From Synergistaceae bacterium (GTDB lineage Bacteria > Synergistota > Synergistia > Synergistales > Synergistaceae), in contig JAAZCN010000011.1 in NCBI GenBank assembly GCA_012513245.1, forward strand, positions 1 to 25,214: 25,214 nt of DNA, written 5' to 3'. Each line of letters begins with the position of its first letter. The first letter of the stretch is position 1. Positions 16,818 through 25,214 of this stretch are shown here, one piece after another. The notes under the pieces were generated by a model. The model was not told the DNA's origin and searched no databases. It was given only the letters and a program-made list of their open reading frames with translations. A program made the translations under genes and the position numbers.

Positions 16818-18173
16818 TTGTTCAAGAAAGCCTCAGGTTATTCGTCGGATCGGGAGCCCGAACTCATCGCAGGACTTGACCTTGGTACCAGCAAGGTCAC
16901 AGTTGTTGTTGCAGAAAGAGAACATGGGAGTGAGGAAGCTCAGATCATCGGTGTTGGACAGGCTCCGTCAAATGGTATAAGGAAGGGACTTATCGTTAAT
17001 CTTGACCAGGCTGTACGCTCTGTAAGACAGGCAGTGAGCGATGCACAGAACATGGTCGGACAGGATATTACGGAAGTTACTGTTGCTTTTGGCGGGGGGG
17101 AAGTGACCAGCATTCGTACAAAGGGTATGGTTTCCCTTGGGCGCACTCCACGTCCTGTCATGCATCTTGACATTGAAAGAGTCATAGAAGCTGCACAGGC
17201 CGATGTGGCTGTCCCGGCGCACCAGAGCATTTTGCACACTATCCCGATCGAGTATTCCCTCGACGGAAATATAGGTATAGATGACCCGCTGGGCATGACG
17301 GCTATAAGGCTGGATATCCAGCTGCAGTCAGTTATAGTTCCGACATCTACCATCCAGAACGTTTTAAACTGCGTTGACAAGGCAGGCTTGGATGTTTCGG
17401 GACTCGTGCTAAAACCTCTTGCAGCGGCACTGGGAGTTATCTCTCCTGAAGAGGCCCTTGCAGGCGCTGTCGTTATCGATATAGGCGGGGGCACCACAGG
17501 GGTAGCTGTTTTTTCTGACGGCAGACCCAAGCATCTTGGTTTGATATCAGTGGGCGGAGACCACATCACAAACGATATAGGAAGTGTCCTTAAACTGCCG
17601 CTGAACAAATCTGAAGAACTTAAAAGGGAAATATCTGTTTTTACTGCGCCGGAAGACCCCGCAGAGACAGTTGATTTCGTATATAACAGCAGAAACTACA
17701 GCATATCCAAGAATGACCTGCATGAGATAGTCCGGTGCAGGATGGAGGAGATCTTCGAAGTCCTGATACGTCCTCAGATAAAAGCAGCCGGCATCTCAAT
17801 GTTGCCTGCCGGGATAATATTGACCGGCGGAGTCTCGAAAACAGAGGGTCTGGACGCTTTCGTGCTGGATGTAATGGACCTTCCTTCAAGGGTATCCTCA
17901 CCGCTTGATGCCAACAGAATGCCTCCGGGAAGGAATAGTCAGGAATACTCTGCAGCAGCGGGTATCATACGATACATCGCCGAAAAGGAGAGGGATCCGT
18001 TCCGCTATCTTGATAATCCCCTGATCCATGGGGTATCTGCAGAAGATGTCGGCAGACCTTCAATAGTACCCGAAACAAGAGTCAGGATAAAGCTGGATGA
18101 AAACAATAAAGCCTCAGGTTCCGGCTTTAACCCGCTTGAAGGTCTGAAAAATGCTTTCAAGGACCTATTCTAG
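16818..18173 (+). CDS. ftsA: Cell division protein FtsA
   Basis: FtsA is an actin-like ATPase that tethers FtsZ to the membrane. The 451-residue protein has the phosphate-1 motif AGLDLGTSKV (18-27), the 1C subdomain that replaces actin 1B, the phosphate-2 loop VVIDIGGGTTGVAVF near 219, and the adenosine motif IILTGGVSKTEGL. The C-terminus ends in NPLEGLKNAFKDLF, an amphipathic helix suited to membrane binding. The start is TTG at 16818, eight bases after AGGGGG (16804-16809). The gap to ftsZ is 34 bases with no hairpin. Confidence 0.95.
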   Translation: MFKKASGYSSDREPELIAGLDLGTSKVTVVVAEREHGSEEAQIIGVGQAPSNGIRKGLIVNLDQAVRSVRQAVSDAQNMVGQDITEVTVAFGGGEVTSIRTKGMVSLGRTPRPVMHLDIERVIEAAQADVAVPAHQSILHTIPIEYSLDGNIGIDDPLGMTAIRLDIQLQSVIVPTSTIQNVLNCVDKAGLDVSGLVLKPLAAALGVISPEEALAGAVVIDIGGGTTGVAVFSDGRPKHLGLISVGGDHITNDIGSVLKLPLNKSEELKREISVFTAPEDPAETVDFVYNSRNYSISKNDLHEIVRCRMEEIFEVLIRPQIKAAGISMLPAGIILTGGVSKTEGLDAFVLDVMDLPSRVSSPLDANRMPPGRNSQEYSAAAGIIRYIAEKERDPFRYLDNPLIHGVSAEDVGRPSIVPETRVRIKLDENNKASGSGFNPLEGLKNAFKDLF

Positions 18174-18192
18174 ATATGACCCTGAATAATTA

Positions 18193-18200
18193 AAAGGGGG
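18193..18200 (+). promoter_or_regulatory. Ribosome binding site deciding the ftsZ GTG start
   Basis: AAAGGGGG is seven bases before GTG 18208. The in-frame ATG at 18217 would be 16 bases away, too far for this site, so GTG is preferred. Confidence 0.65.
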
Positions 18201-18207
18201 ATTTTTT

Positions 18208-19614
18208 GTGGTCGATATGACTGAGATATTCCAGCTGGATAAATCAAATTATCCGACAAGGGAAGTAATAAAGGTCGTTGGTGTCGGTGGTGCCGGCAAC
18301 AACGCGCTAAATCACATAATAAGGGGCGGACTCAGCGGAGTTGAGTTTATAGCCGCGAACACAGATATGGCTCATCTTGAACTTTCTGAAGCACAGAACA
18401 GGATAATTTTGGGCAGAGAGCTAACGAAAGGACTTGGCGCAGGCTCTGACCCCGAGATCGGGTTCAAATCTGCACAGGAATCCAGAGAAGAAATAAGAGC
18501 AGCTGTCGAAGGTTCAGATATGGTTTTTATCGCTGCCGGTATGGGCGGCGGAACAGGTACAGGTGCGGCTCCTGTCATAGCCTCTATTGCAAAAGAGGCT
18601 GATGCTCTCGTTGTGGCGGTAGTAACGCTCCCATTTTCTTTTGAGGGGAAACGCCGTGTATCTCAGGCTGCCCAGGGAATAGTACAGATGAGAGACAAGG
18701 TCGATGCGCTAATAATAATACCTAACGACAGACTCTTAAGTATTACAGAGAAAAAGACCACAGTAAATGATGCTTTCAGGATCGCAGACGGAGTACTGCA
18801 CCAGGCTGTGCAAGGCGTAACAGATCTTATTCTGCGCCCGGGGCTTGTAAATGTCGACTTTGCTGATGTGAGGACAATAATGTCAAACGCCGGTTCTGCC
18901 ATAATGGGTATAGGTGAAGGTTACGGAGAGAAGCGTGCAGCCACTGCAGCCTTCAACGCGATCAACAGCCCGCTTATGGATACGAATATGAACGGAGCAA
19001 AGGGTATCCTGTTCAACATCACCGGCGGAGCAAATGTCGGTATCCACGAGATAAATGAGGCTACAAGGATAATTACTGAGGCTGCAGACGAAAACGCGTT
19101 CATTATCTGGGGACATGTCTTTGATCCGGAAATGGATGATTCTATACAGATCACAGTGATCGCGACCGGTTTTGACAACCAGGGGAAAAAAGAAGTCTCG
19201 CATGATCCCGGATCCTCCAGGAAAGTTGATATATCAGCGGTAAAACACCTTAACGCCTTCAGCTCGACCAGAAGCATGCCACAGCCTCACACGCAGCAAT
19301 CTGCCGAACAGCCTGAAAAAAGGTCTGCTTTAAAATCCTTTTCTTTTCCGGCAGCAAAAGAGAGCGTTACAGAGAAGCCAACTGAAATTCCGGAAGAGAG
19401 CCGTTCAAATGAGATCAACATACCCGTAGCCGAAGAAAGTATACAGCCTCAGCCTCCCCTTACCTCACAGGAACATGACACGCCCACTGTGATAAGGGTA
19501 GCAAGGTCAGCTGCCACACAGCCCGTCCAGGACGAGGACCTGTTCAAGGGAAGCGGGGCTCCGGTCGATCAGTTTGATATTCCTGCTTATTTAAGGCGGA
19601 GGCGCGGATCCTGA
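18208..19614 (+). CDS. ftsZ: Cell division protein FtsZ
   Basis: FtsZ is the tubulin-like GTPase that forms the division ring. The 468-residue protein has [15 protein letters not shown] (24-38), the tubulin signature GGGTGTG (113-119), the T7-loop region [11 protein letters not shown], and a C-terminal domain to about residue 320. A long, Pro/Glu/Gln-rich linker (about 330-450) follows, then the conserved tail [13 protein letters not shown] (454-466), the docking peptide for FtsA and other partners. The length is above the typical 380-420 because of the linker. The tail-encoding DNA also contains GGCGGAGG, a possible ribosome site for the next gene. Confidence 0.97.
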   Translation: MVDMTEIFQLDKSNYPTREVIKVVGVGGAGNNALNHIIRGGLSGVEFIAANTDMAHLELSEAQNRIILGRELTKGLGAGSDPEIGFKSAQESREEIRAAVEGSDMVFIAAGMGGGTGTGAAPVIASIAKEADALVVAVVTLPFSFEGKRRVSQAAQGIVQMRDKVDALIIIPNDRLLSITEKKTTVNDAFRIADGVLHQAVQGVTDLILRPGLVNVDFADVRTIMSNAGSAIMGIGEGYGEKRAATAAFNAINSPLMDTNMNGAKGILFNITGGANVGIHEINEATRIITEAADENAFIIWGHVFDPEMDDSIQITVIATGFDNQGKKEVSHDPGSSRKVDISAVKHLNAFSSTRSMPQPHTQQSAEQPEKRSALKSFSFPAAKESVTEKPTEIPEESRSNEINIPVAEESIQPQPPLTSQEHDTPTVIRVARSAATQPVQDEDLFKGSGAPVDQFDIPAYLRRRRGS

Positions 19615-19682
19615 AAAAGAAAAGAGAAGCAAGCTCTTGCAAAGGTAAGATCACCGCATGGCAGAGCTGGAAAGAATATCGC

Positions 19683-21152
19683 ATGGATGAAGAGTGCGTG
19701 ACAGAACTGCCCAGGGGAGGAGACCTTCCTTGGGCGCTCTTTTATCCGGCAGACTACTCTGTGGCATCATCAAGCCTAGGATATCATTATATTTACAGTG
19801 CTTTAAAGGAGCTTGGCGTAGCTGCGGAGCGTTTTTGCAATGATCCGGTGCCTTTTCGTTCAATAGAAGGAGATACTCTTCTGGAGCGTTTTTCTGTTAT
19901 TACAGCAAGCGTTGCATACGAAGGCAATGCGGAGATTTTTATCAGGTGGCTCAACTCAGCTAATATCCCGCTTCTTTCCGAGGACAGGTCATCGGAAAGC
20001 TATCCGATCATCGGTGCCGGGGGAGCTATGACATACATCAATCCGCTCCTTCTCTCTGCTGTATGTGACTTTATAATTTTAGGGGATGCTCTTGATGATA
20101 CACTTCCGTTCGCAGTGGAGTCTTTACGCAGGTATTTTGCTGATGGAAACAAGTCAAAACTTCTGGATCAGCTTGCGGAACATCCGTCAATATTAGTCCC
20201 CTCACGGCATATAGAAAATGGCAGCGTCGCAGTAAAGAGGGTCCTGGCTAATGACCAGCCGCTTGATGCCGGATATCCGATGAACAGTACCTGGCTGACC
20301 TCAAGAAGTTCCTTTGGCAAGACGCTGCTTGTGGAACTGCAGAGAGGCTGTGTTCGAAATTGCTCTTACTGCACTCTCCCGGGATGTTTCGGGAAAATTA
20401 GATACAGAGATTCCGGAATAATAAAAGACAGGCTGGAGCATATATTTTCAGTAAACGAAGTTGACCAGGTCGGTCTGGTGACACCGGAGGCCGGTGATTA
20501 TCCTCATATCGAAGATCTGCTGGATTTTCTCGAAAGTAAAAACAAAGGCGTCTCTTTTGCTTCGCTGAGAATAGACCGGCTTACAGAAAAGATGCTTTCC
20601 GCTCTTAAAAGAGGAGGAAGACACAGTGTGACGGTCGCTCCGGAAACAGGTAGCGATGAACTGCGTTTTTCGTGCGGCAAAAAATTCACCAACGATATTA
20701 TCCTTGAAAAACTACAATTAGCGAGCTCACTTGGTATAGATCAGGCCAAGCTTTATTTTATGACCGGGCTGCCGGGTGAAACCGACGAGGATATCAAAGC
20801 CATAACAGAACTCTCAGGGAGAATAATTGCTGAAACAGGAATGAACCTGATACTTTCAGTAAATCCATTTGTGCCTAAACCGGGTACGACATGGAGCAGG
20901 ATGGAGTTTCAAGGGACAGTAGAGATAAGAAAAAAATATGAAATGCTCGTTCGGGAGCTCTCAAATATTAAAAAGAAAAGACCGCAGTTAAGAATGACAA
21001 GTCCAAAAGAGGCAGAAAGTGAGTTTTTACTTGCGTGGTACGGGTATAATGAGAGTGTTGAGCTGGCAAGAAACAAAGGGTTTTCAAAAAAAATACGTTT
21101 TGACCATGACACCAGAGCAAAAACGCTGTTAGAATTAGAACGTCTTTGGTAG
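19683..21152 (+). CDS. Radical SAM protein with B12-binding-like N-terminal region
   Basis: A 489-residue protein with the radical SAM cluster motif CVRNCSYC (Cys223, Cys227, Cys230), which holds a 4Fe-4S cluster that cleaves S-adenosylmethionine. Further blocks fit the fold: VTPEAGDYP, a strand with ASLRIDRL, VAPETGSDELR and YFMTGLPGETDEDI. The N-terminal 150 residues (ALFYPADYSVASSSLGYHYIYSAL) resemble the region found before the radical SAM domain in B12-binding-like families. The reaction is unknown. It follows ftsZ directly, without a terminator. The ATG start has a moderate site (GGAAAG); the frame stays open upstream to a CTG at 19611, eight bases after GGCGGAGG, which could be the real start and would add 24 residues. 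Confidence 0.85.
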   Translation: MDEECVTELPRGGDLPWALFYPADYSVASSSLGYHYIYSALKELGVAAERFCNDPVPFRSIEGDTLLERFSVITASVAYEGNAEIFIRWLNSANIPLLSEDRSSESYPIIGAGGAMTYINPLLLSAVCDFIILGDALDDTLPFAVESLRRYFADGNKSKLLDQLAEHPSILVPSRHIENGSVAVKRVLANDQPLDAGYPMNSTWLTSRSSFGKTLLVELQRGCVRNCSYCTLPGCFGKIRYRDSGIIKDRLEHIFSVNEVDQVGLVTPEAGDYPHIEDLLDFLESKNKGVSFASLRIDRLTEKMLSALKRGGRHSVTVAPETGSDELRFSCGKKFTNDIILEKLQLASSLGIDQAKLYFMTGLPGETDEDIKAITELSGRIIAETGMNLILSVNPFVPKPGTTWSRMEFQGTVEIRKKYEMLVRELSNIKKKRPQLRMTSPKEAESEFLLAWYGYNESVELARNKGFSKKIRFDHDTRAKTLLELERLW

Positions 21153-21173
21153 TTTAATTGAGGAGGTGACTGC

Positions 21174-21815
21174 ATGGTTACAAGAAAAACGCGGAACTAC
21201 AAAGGGAAAAAGCCAATGGCTACTTTTGGACAGTTCATACTGCCGTTAACTGTAATAATGGCGGTCGCACTACTTTTTTTTAGCGTAAAACTATTCTTCT
21301 TCAACTCAAACGAGTCAGATGATATTGTCTTCACTAAACAGGAGACTGTCCGGCAGGAGTCAGCTCAGCCCGAACCTGAAGTGAAGGTGGCAGACCAGGA
21401 TCCTGCAGGACAAAAAAAGGTCGAGATAAAACAGGCCCAACCTGTAGATGCCAAAAAAGAAGTCCGGCAGGAAAAAGCATCAGCGGAGAAGACGCCCGTA
21501 AAAGTGGTAGCAAAACCTGTTGCTGCAGCTAAAGAAACCATTGTGAAGAGTGAAAAAGTACAGGCTGCATCTGTCAAAGAACCTAGATGGGACGTTCAGG
21601 TAGGAGCTTTCTCATCAAAAGAAAACGCGCTTCAGCTTATACAAGATGTTAAGGCGCGTGGATATACGGCCTATCTGGCTGAAGATAAAAAAGACGGCGT
21701 CTCTTTTTATAAAGTGCGCGTAAAAAACCCAAAAACCGGAAGAGATGAGGCCACAGCTCTCTCAGCGAAGCTTGAGAAAGATGGATATCCTTTTTTCCTT
21801 GTAGAGATAAAGTAG
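21174..21815 (+). CDS. SPOR-domain membrane protein
   Basis: A 213-residue protein with a short basic cytoplasmic tail, one membrane segment (about residues 20-43), a long low-complexity linker rich in Lys, Glu, Ala, Val and Pro (about 50-135), and a C-terminal SPOR domain (about 138-213) beginning WDVQVGAFSSKENALQLI. SPOR domains bind denuded peptidoglycan glycan strands at the septum, so this is a probable division-site protein in the manner of FtsN or DedD. The ribosome site GAGGAGGTG is strong. It sits 21 bases after the radical SAM gene. The specific partner and the organism's name for it are unknown. Confidence 0.88.
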   Translation: MVTRKTRNYKGKKPMATFGQFILPLTVIMAVALLFFSVKLFFFNSNESDDIVFTKQETVRQESAQPEPEVKVADQDPAGQKKVEIKQAQPVDAKKEVRQEKASAEKTPVKVVAKPVAAAKETIVKSEKVQAASVKEPRWDVQVGAFSSKENALQLIQDVKARGYTAYLAEDKKDGVSFYKVRVKNPKTGRDEATALSAKLEKDGYPFFLVEIK

Positions 21816-21856
21816 CTTTTGTTAAAAATATAAAGATATGAAAGGTCGCTGTTTTG

Positions 21857-23092
21857 ATGTCTGGTTTCGTTAAAGAGGTCACGCCTCGCATGCAGGCTCT
21901 ACAGCATGTCACCGAAAAGCTTTCCTTTCCGTGGCATGTGCGAACTGTCGATATGCCGATCGATTCTGCCCTTGGGAAAAGGATCTCCGGGGATGTTGAG
22001 ACCGAAGAAAAATACCCGCCGTTTACAAGAAGTCTAAGAGACGGTTTTGCAGTACACAGCCCCGATGTCGTAGCTGCGACTCCCGGAACTCCCACATTTT
22101 TAGATAAGACCGGAGATATACCTATGGGTATCCTGCCCGAAATTTCGATAAGACCGGGAGAGGCGGCAGGCATCCCTACGGGAGGCGTGCTGCCCGATGG
22201 GTCGGATGCCGTTGTTATGCTTGAAAACACCTCTTTTACAGGGGGATGGGTGGAGGTAAGAAGCGCTGTACAGTCCGGAGAAAATGTGATATTTGCAGGA
22301 GAAGAGTTTCCCGCAGGACAAAAAATCCTCTCAAGGGGTGACATGGTAGATTTCAGAACTATGAGTATCCTTGCTACTCTTGGCATAAAAACTGTGCCTG
22401 CTATCGATCTGAAAATAAGTATCCTGAGTACAGGCGATGAGATAGTTCCCGTTGAGACATACCCTCTCCCGCCCGGAAAGATAAGAGATGTGAACGGATG
22501 GTCTGTCAGATCGCTTCTGGCTCGATATGGTTTTGATTCAGAATACAGAGGAATACTTTCCGATGAGGGCGATCCTTTTGAGAGGACTGTAAAAGAAGAG
22601 GCCGCACGATGTGATGTTTTGATATTGAGCGGCGGCTCATCTGTAGGCATAAGGGATCACTGCTCGAGGGTTTTGGAAAAACTGCCTGATCCGGGTCTGA
22701 TGGTTCGCGGTATCAACATAGCTCCCGGAAAACCAACACTTATTGCCGGCAGCCTGGAAGAAAAGAAGCTTGTCGTAAGCCTTCCGGGGCATCCTCTATC
22801 ATGTTTTACAGTAGTTTACGTTCTGCTTATCCCTTTACTATTGAGCCTCATAGGGACAAATGATACAAAATATAAAATAAAAATGCAGCTGCCAATGTCC
22901 AGGGACATAACTGCAAGGACAGGTCCTGAAGAATTTGTGCCATGCAGGATAACAGATGACGGGAGAATAGATCCTATCCTTGCCAAGTCAGGATATGTAT
23001 CTTCACTTGCATCAGCAGACGGATTTATACGAATACCGGAGGACCGTGAGACTATAAGGGCCGGAGAGACGGCGGAGGTATGGTTATGGTAG
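21857..23092 (+). CDS. moeA: Molybdopterin molybdenumtransferase MoeA
   Basis: MoeA inserts molybdate (or tungstate) into adenylylated molybdopterin to finish the cofactor. The 411-residue protein shows the four-domain MoeA pattern: PPFTRSLRDGFAVHSPD (from about 54, in place of the usual SAMDGYA), PTGGVLPDGSDAVVMLE, the MoaB/Mog-like domain with ISILSTGDEIVP and LSGGSSVGIRDH, and LPGHPLSCF. The SRDGFA variant keeps the conserved Asp. ATG 21857 is preferred over the adjoining TTG 21854. A second moeA follows directly, with which it overlaps by seven bases, so the two are surely co-translated. Confidence 0.9.
   Translation: MSGFVKEVTPRMQALQHVTEKLSFPWHVRTVDMPIDSALGKRISGDVETEEKYPPFTRSLRDGFAVHSPDVVAATPGTPTFLDKTGDIPMGILPEISIRPGEAAGIPTGGVLPDGSDAVVMLENTSFTGGWVEVRSAVQSGENVIFAGEEFPAGQKILSRGDMVDFRTMSILATLGIKTVPAIDLKISILSTGDEIVPVETYPLPPGKIRDVNGWSVRSLLARYGFDSEYRGILSDEGDPFERTVKEEAARCDVLILSGGSSVGIRDHCSRVLEKLPDPGLMVRGINIAPGKPTLIAGSLEEKKLVVSLPGHPLSCFTVVYVLLIPLLLSLIGTNDTKYKIKMQLPMSRDITARTGPEEFVPCRITDDGRIDPILAKSGYVSSLASADGFIRIPEDRETIRAGETAEVWLW
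23074..23078 (+). promoter_or_regulatory. Ribosome binding site deciding the start of the second moeA
   Basis: GGAGG is one base before ATG 23080, too close to serve it, but seven bases before ATG 23086. Translation therefore most likely begins at 23086. Confidence 0.7.
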
Positions 23093-25002
23093 CTAAATAC
23101 AGCGAACACATAGAATTACGTACAGCTCTGGATATGCTGAAAAAAGCATTTGCAGGAGATGCTGTAAAAAATACGAATGAAAAAAGCATTTCAGAAGCGC
23201 TTGGTTGCGTGCTGACAAAAGATATAATCGCACACAGGAACGTTCCGCATTATGCAGCCTCGGCTGTAGACGGATACGCAGTGGACGCCTCGTCAACGAT
23301 CGGTGCGTCTCAGGCAACTCCGGTATTGCTGAAACCTTCACAATACCAGTGGATGAACACAGGGGCCGCCGTTCCTCACTGGGCAAACGCTGTCCTCATG
23401 ATAGAAGATTCTTCGGCGGAGGGCGAGGATATTTTAGTCTTTAAAAGCCTGACTTCCTCTGCCAATGTGAGGCCACTTGGTGAAGATGTGATGGCTGGTC
23501 AGATCATAGCAAGAGAGGGCGATATTGTTTCGCCGGCTCTGATCTCGCTCTTTTTATGCGCAGGCATAGACAAAGTAACGGTTTACAAAAAACCCAGAAC
23601 TCTTTATATCCCTACCGGCGATGAGATCATCGCAAGGGGAAAATGGCTTTTAGACCCAAATCCTAAGTCCGGAACGGTCGCAGAGAGCAATTCCCTCTTT
23701 ATAGAGGCTTCTTTCAGGGAATGGGGATTTGACGTGGATGTCTCTCCTGTTGTCCCTGACGATCCAGCACTTCTAAAGGAAAAAGTAACAGAGGGAGTTA
23801 AAAAATACGATGTGGTGCTCGTAGGTGCCGGTTCCGCAAAGGGCCGAAGGGACCATACGCTGGAAGTCTTTGATGATCTTGGAAAGGTGATCTTCAGGTG
23901 GATACGCATGAAACCGGGCAGACCGGCAATGGCTGCCGAAATAATGGGCAAGCCTGTGATCTGTCTTCCCGGGTTTCCCATGTCTACCACAGTGGTCCTC
24001 TGGAGCCTTGTATATCCATTGCTCAACCTTCTTTCAGCGCGGGAAGAAGATACTGATCATCTGATAAAGGAAGCTCTCGGATGCAGGGAGACGTGGAAGA
24101 CTAAACTGCTCGTACAGCATTCTTCACCGGCAGGCATAGAGGAATGGCTGAGGGTAAAGACGGCTAAAGTCGGAGATAACATATATTCCTGGGCTTTGAC
24201 TTCGGGAGCGAGCGTCCTTTGGGCACTGGCCGAAGCAGACGGTATAGCTCTCCTTCCTGCGTCAGCCCTTGAATGTGAAAAAGGAACTGATGTTACTGTC
24301 TGGATGAAAAGAAGAGTGGAACTCGACAAACGTATACTTTTCCAGGGGTCTGACGATCCGGCGATACAGCTTTTGGTAACTCCGATCAGACGCAGGGGCG
24401 GAGACTTTGTCTCACGAGCGGTAGGCAGTATGGGCGGACTTGCCGCATTGAGCAGAGGCGAGTGTCACATGGCCGCGGCCCATCTCCTTGACGACAAGGA
24501 CGGAACATACAACGACAGTTTCATAGAACGTTTCTCTAATGGGGCAAAATGGGAACGTATACTAGTATTCTACAGGACACAGGGAATAATAGTGCAGCAG
24601 GGAAATCCTAAAAGAATAAACACTTTTGAAGAACTGTGCGCCGGTGACAATGTCTTTTCAAACAGACAACCGGGCGCAGGCACAAGGGTCCTGTTTGATC
24701 ATCTCCTTAAAAAGACAGGTAGAACACCTTCTGAAATAAAGGGTTATGAACAGCAGTGTACGACTCATATGGAAGCAGCGAACCGGGTCTTTACAGGCCT
24801 TGCAGAAGCCACACTGGGGATAAAATCAGCGGCGGATGCACTGGGGCTTGACTTTATCCCCCTTGCAGAAGAACCTTATGAACTTGTCATTCCTTCTATA
24901 TACATGGAGCACCCGACGATCCAGGCCCTTTTGGACAGTCTCGGTGACAAGAAATGGAAAGAGACAGTAGAAGCTATGGGAGGCTACAGATGGCCGAATT
25001 GA
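23086..25002 (+). CDS. MoeA fused to a periplasmic-binding-protein-like (substrate-binding) domain
   Basis: A 638-residue two-part protein. Residues 1 to about 410 are a Moe[19 protein letters not shown] (about 51-68), [18 protein letters not shown], a Mog-like domain with [25 protein letters not shown] and [10 protein letters not shown]. From about 420 on there is a domain of the type often annotated as a PBP-like (substrate-binding) domain in MoeA fusions: [20 protein letters not shown], then [30 protein letters not shown] and [15 protein letters not shown]. Such fusions are known in several anaerobes and probably sense or present oxyanions. The MoeA consensus SGGSS is altered to GAGSA, a common trait of this class. 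It overlaps the upstream moeA by seven bases and moaA by 13. Confidence 0.88.
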   Translation: MVAKYSEHIELRTALDMLKKAFAGDAVKNTNEKSISEALGCVLTKDIIAHRNVPHYAASAVDGYAVDASSTIGASQATPVLLKPSQYQWMNTGAAVPHWANAVLMIEDSSAEGEDILVFKSLTSSANVRPLGEDVMAGQIIAREGDIVSPALISLFLCAGIDKVTVYKKPRTLYIPTGDEIIARGKWLLDPNPKSGTVAESNSLFIEASFREWGFDVDVSPVVPDDPALLKEKVTEGVKKYDVVLVGAGSAKGRRDHTLEVFDDLGKVIFRWIRMKPGRPAMAAEIMGKPVICLPGFPMSTTVVLWSLVYPLLNLLSAREEDTDHLIKEALGCRETWKTKLLVQHSSPAGIEEWLRVKTAKVGDNIYSWALTSGASVLWALAEADGIALLPASALECEKGTDVTVWMKRRVELDKRILFQGSDDPAIQLLVTPIRRRGGDFVSRAVGSMGGLAALSRGECHMAAAHLLDDKDGTYNDSFIERFSNGAKWERILVFYRTQGIIVQQGNPKRINTFEELCAGDNVFSNRQPGAGTRVLFDHLLKKTGRTPSEIKGYEQQCTTHMEAANRVFTGLAEATLGIKSAADALGLDFIPLAEEPYELVIPSIYMEHPTIQALLDSLGDKKWKETVEAMGGYRWPN

Positions 25003-25214
25003 TCGATAAATACGGCAGACATCTTAACTATGTCAGGATCTCTGTGACAGACAGATGCAACTTTAGATGTAAATACTGTATGCCCCCGGAGGGCGTGGAA
25101 TTTCTGGAACACAGTGAGATAATGAGGTATGAAGAAATATCCTTCCTCTGCAGGGTGCTCTGGGATCTGGGGGTCAGGAAAGTCCGTTTTACCGGCGGAG
25201 AACCTCTTGTAAGG
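24990..25214 (+). CDS. moaA: GTP 3',8-cyclase MoaA, N-terminal part (3' end outside window)
   Basis: The first 75 codons of MoaA, the radical SAM enzyme that begins molybdopterin synthesis by converting GTP to 3',8-cyclo-7,8-dihydro-GTP. The N-terminus reads [20 protein letters not shown], with the cluster motif CNFRCKYC followed by MPPEGVEFL, then [10 protein letters not shown] at the window edge. Both are exact MoaA marks. ATG 24990 lies inside the end of the upstream moeA and has GGGAGG at 24978-24983, six bases before it. The open frame runs off the window, so its full length and C-terminal cluster cannot be seen. Confidence 0.95.
   Translation, partial: MAELIDKYGRHLNYVRISVTDRCNFRCKYCMPPEGVEFLEHSEIMRYEEISFLCRVLWDLGVRKVRFTGGEPLVR

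Noticed and set aside
16940..17608. Minus-strand open frame of 222 codons inside ftsA
   Set aside because: Shadow of the strongly conserved ftsA frame.
21649..22650. Long minus-strand open frame (333 codons)
   Set aside because: It lies across the first moeA and the end of the SPOR gene and is low in complexity; it is a shadow of codon use in the plus-strand genes and has no ribosome site or family match.

Overview
This window is an unbroken run of plus-strand genes: the end of a V-type ATPase operon, the RNase P RNA gene, a large division and cell wall (dcw) cluster, and the start of a molybdopterin cofactor (Moco) block. The base composition is moderate and codon use looks even throughout. 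I see no transposase, CRISPR array, tRNA or integration site. The combination suggests an anaerobic bacterium with a diderm-like envelope, and gene order and protein style make me think of the Synergistota (Synergistaceae). That placement is inference only; no marker in the window proves it.

Layout. Positions 1-362 hold the 3' half of a V/A-type ATPase subunit D gene. Positions 393-740 hold rnpB (class A RNase P RNA), with its own -10 box and a long perfect terminator hairpin (744-787). An AT-rich gap of about 240 bases follows. It leads into four GTGG boxes spaced exactly 10 bp apart, the expected MraZ operator, which run into the ribosome binding site of mraZ. The dcw cluster then reads mraZ, rsmH, an ftsL-like gene, a class B penicillin-binding protein (ftsI), two tandem murE genes, murF, mraY, murD, ftsW, murG, murC, murB, an ftsQ-position gene, ftsA and ftsZ. 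After ftsZ come a radical SAM protein, a SPOR-domain membrane protein, a moeA, a second moeA fused to a periplasmic-binding-protein-like domain, and the start of moaA, which the window edge cuts.

How the genes fit together. MurC, MurD, MurE and MurF add the stem peptide to UDP-MurNAc, which MurB makes. MraY and MurG build lipid I and lipid II, and FtsW with FtsI polymerises and crosslinks septal wall. FtsZ and FtsA form the cytoskeletal ring, and FtsL and the FtsQ-like protein sit in the membrane. Most genes overlap or lie a few bases apart, and no terminator hairpin is visible between mraZ and moaA, so long shared transcripts are likely.

The most interesting point is the pair of murE genes. 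The second keeps both arginines that contact meso-diaminopimelate in the known enzyme, while the first has lost both. Other points are the MraZ operator, the unusual ftsQ-slot protein, a Cys in place of the usual catalytic Ser in MurB, the run of non-ATG starts from murC to ftsZ, and the direct joining of a Moco block to the division cluster.
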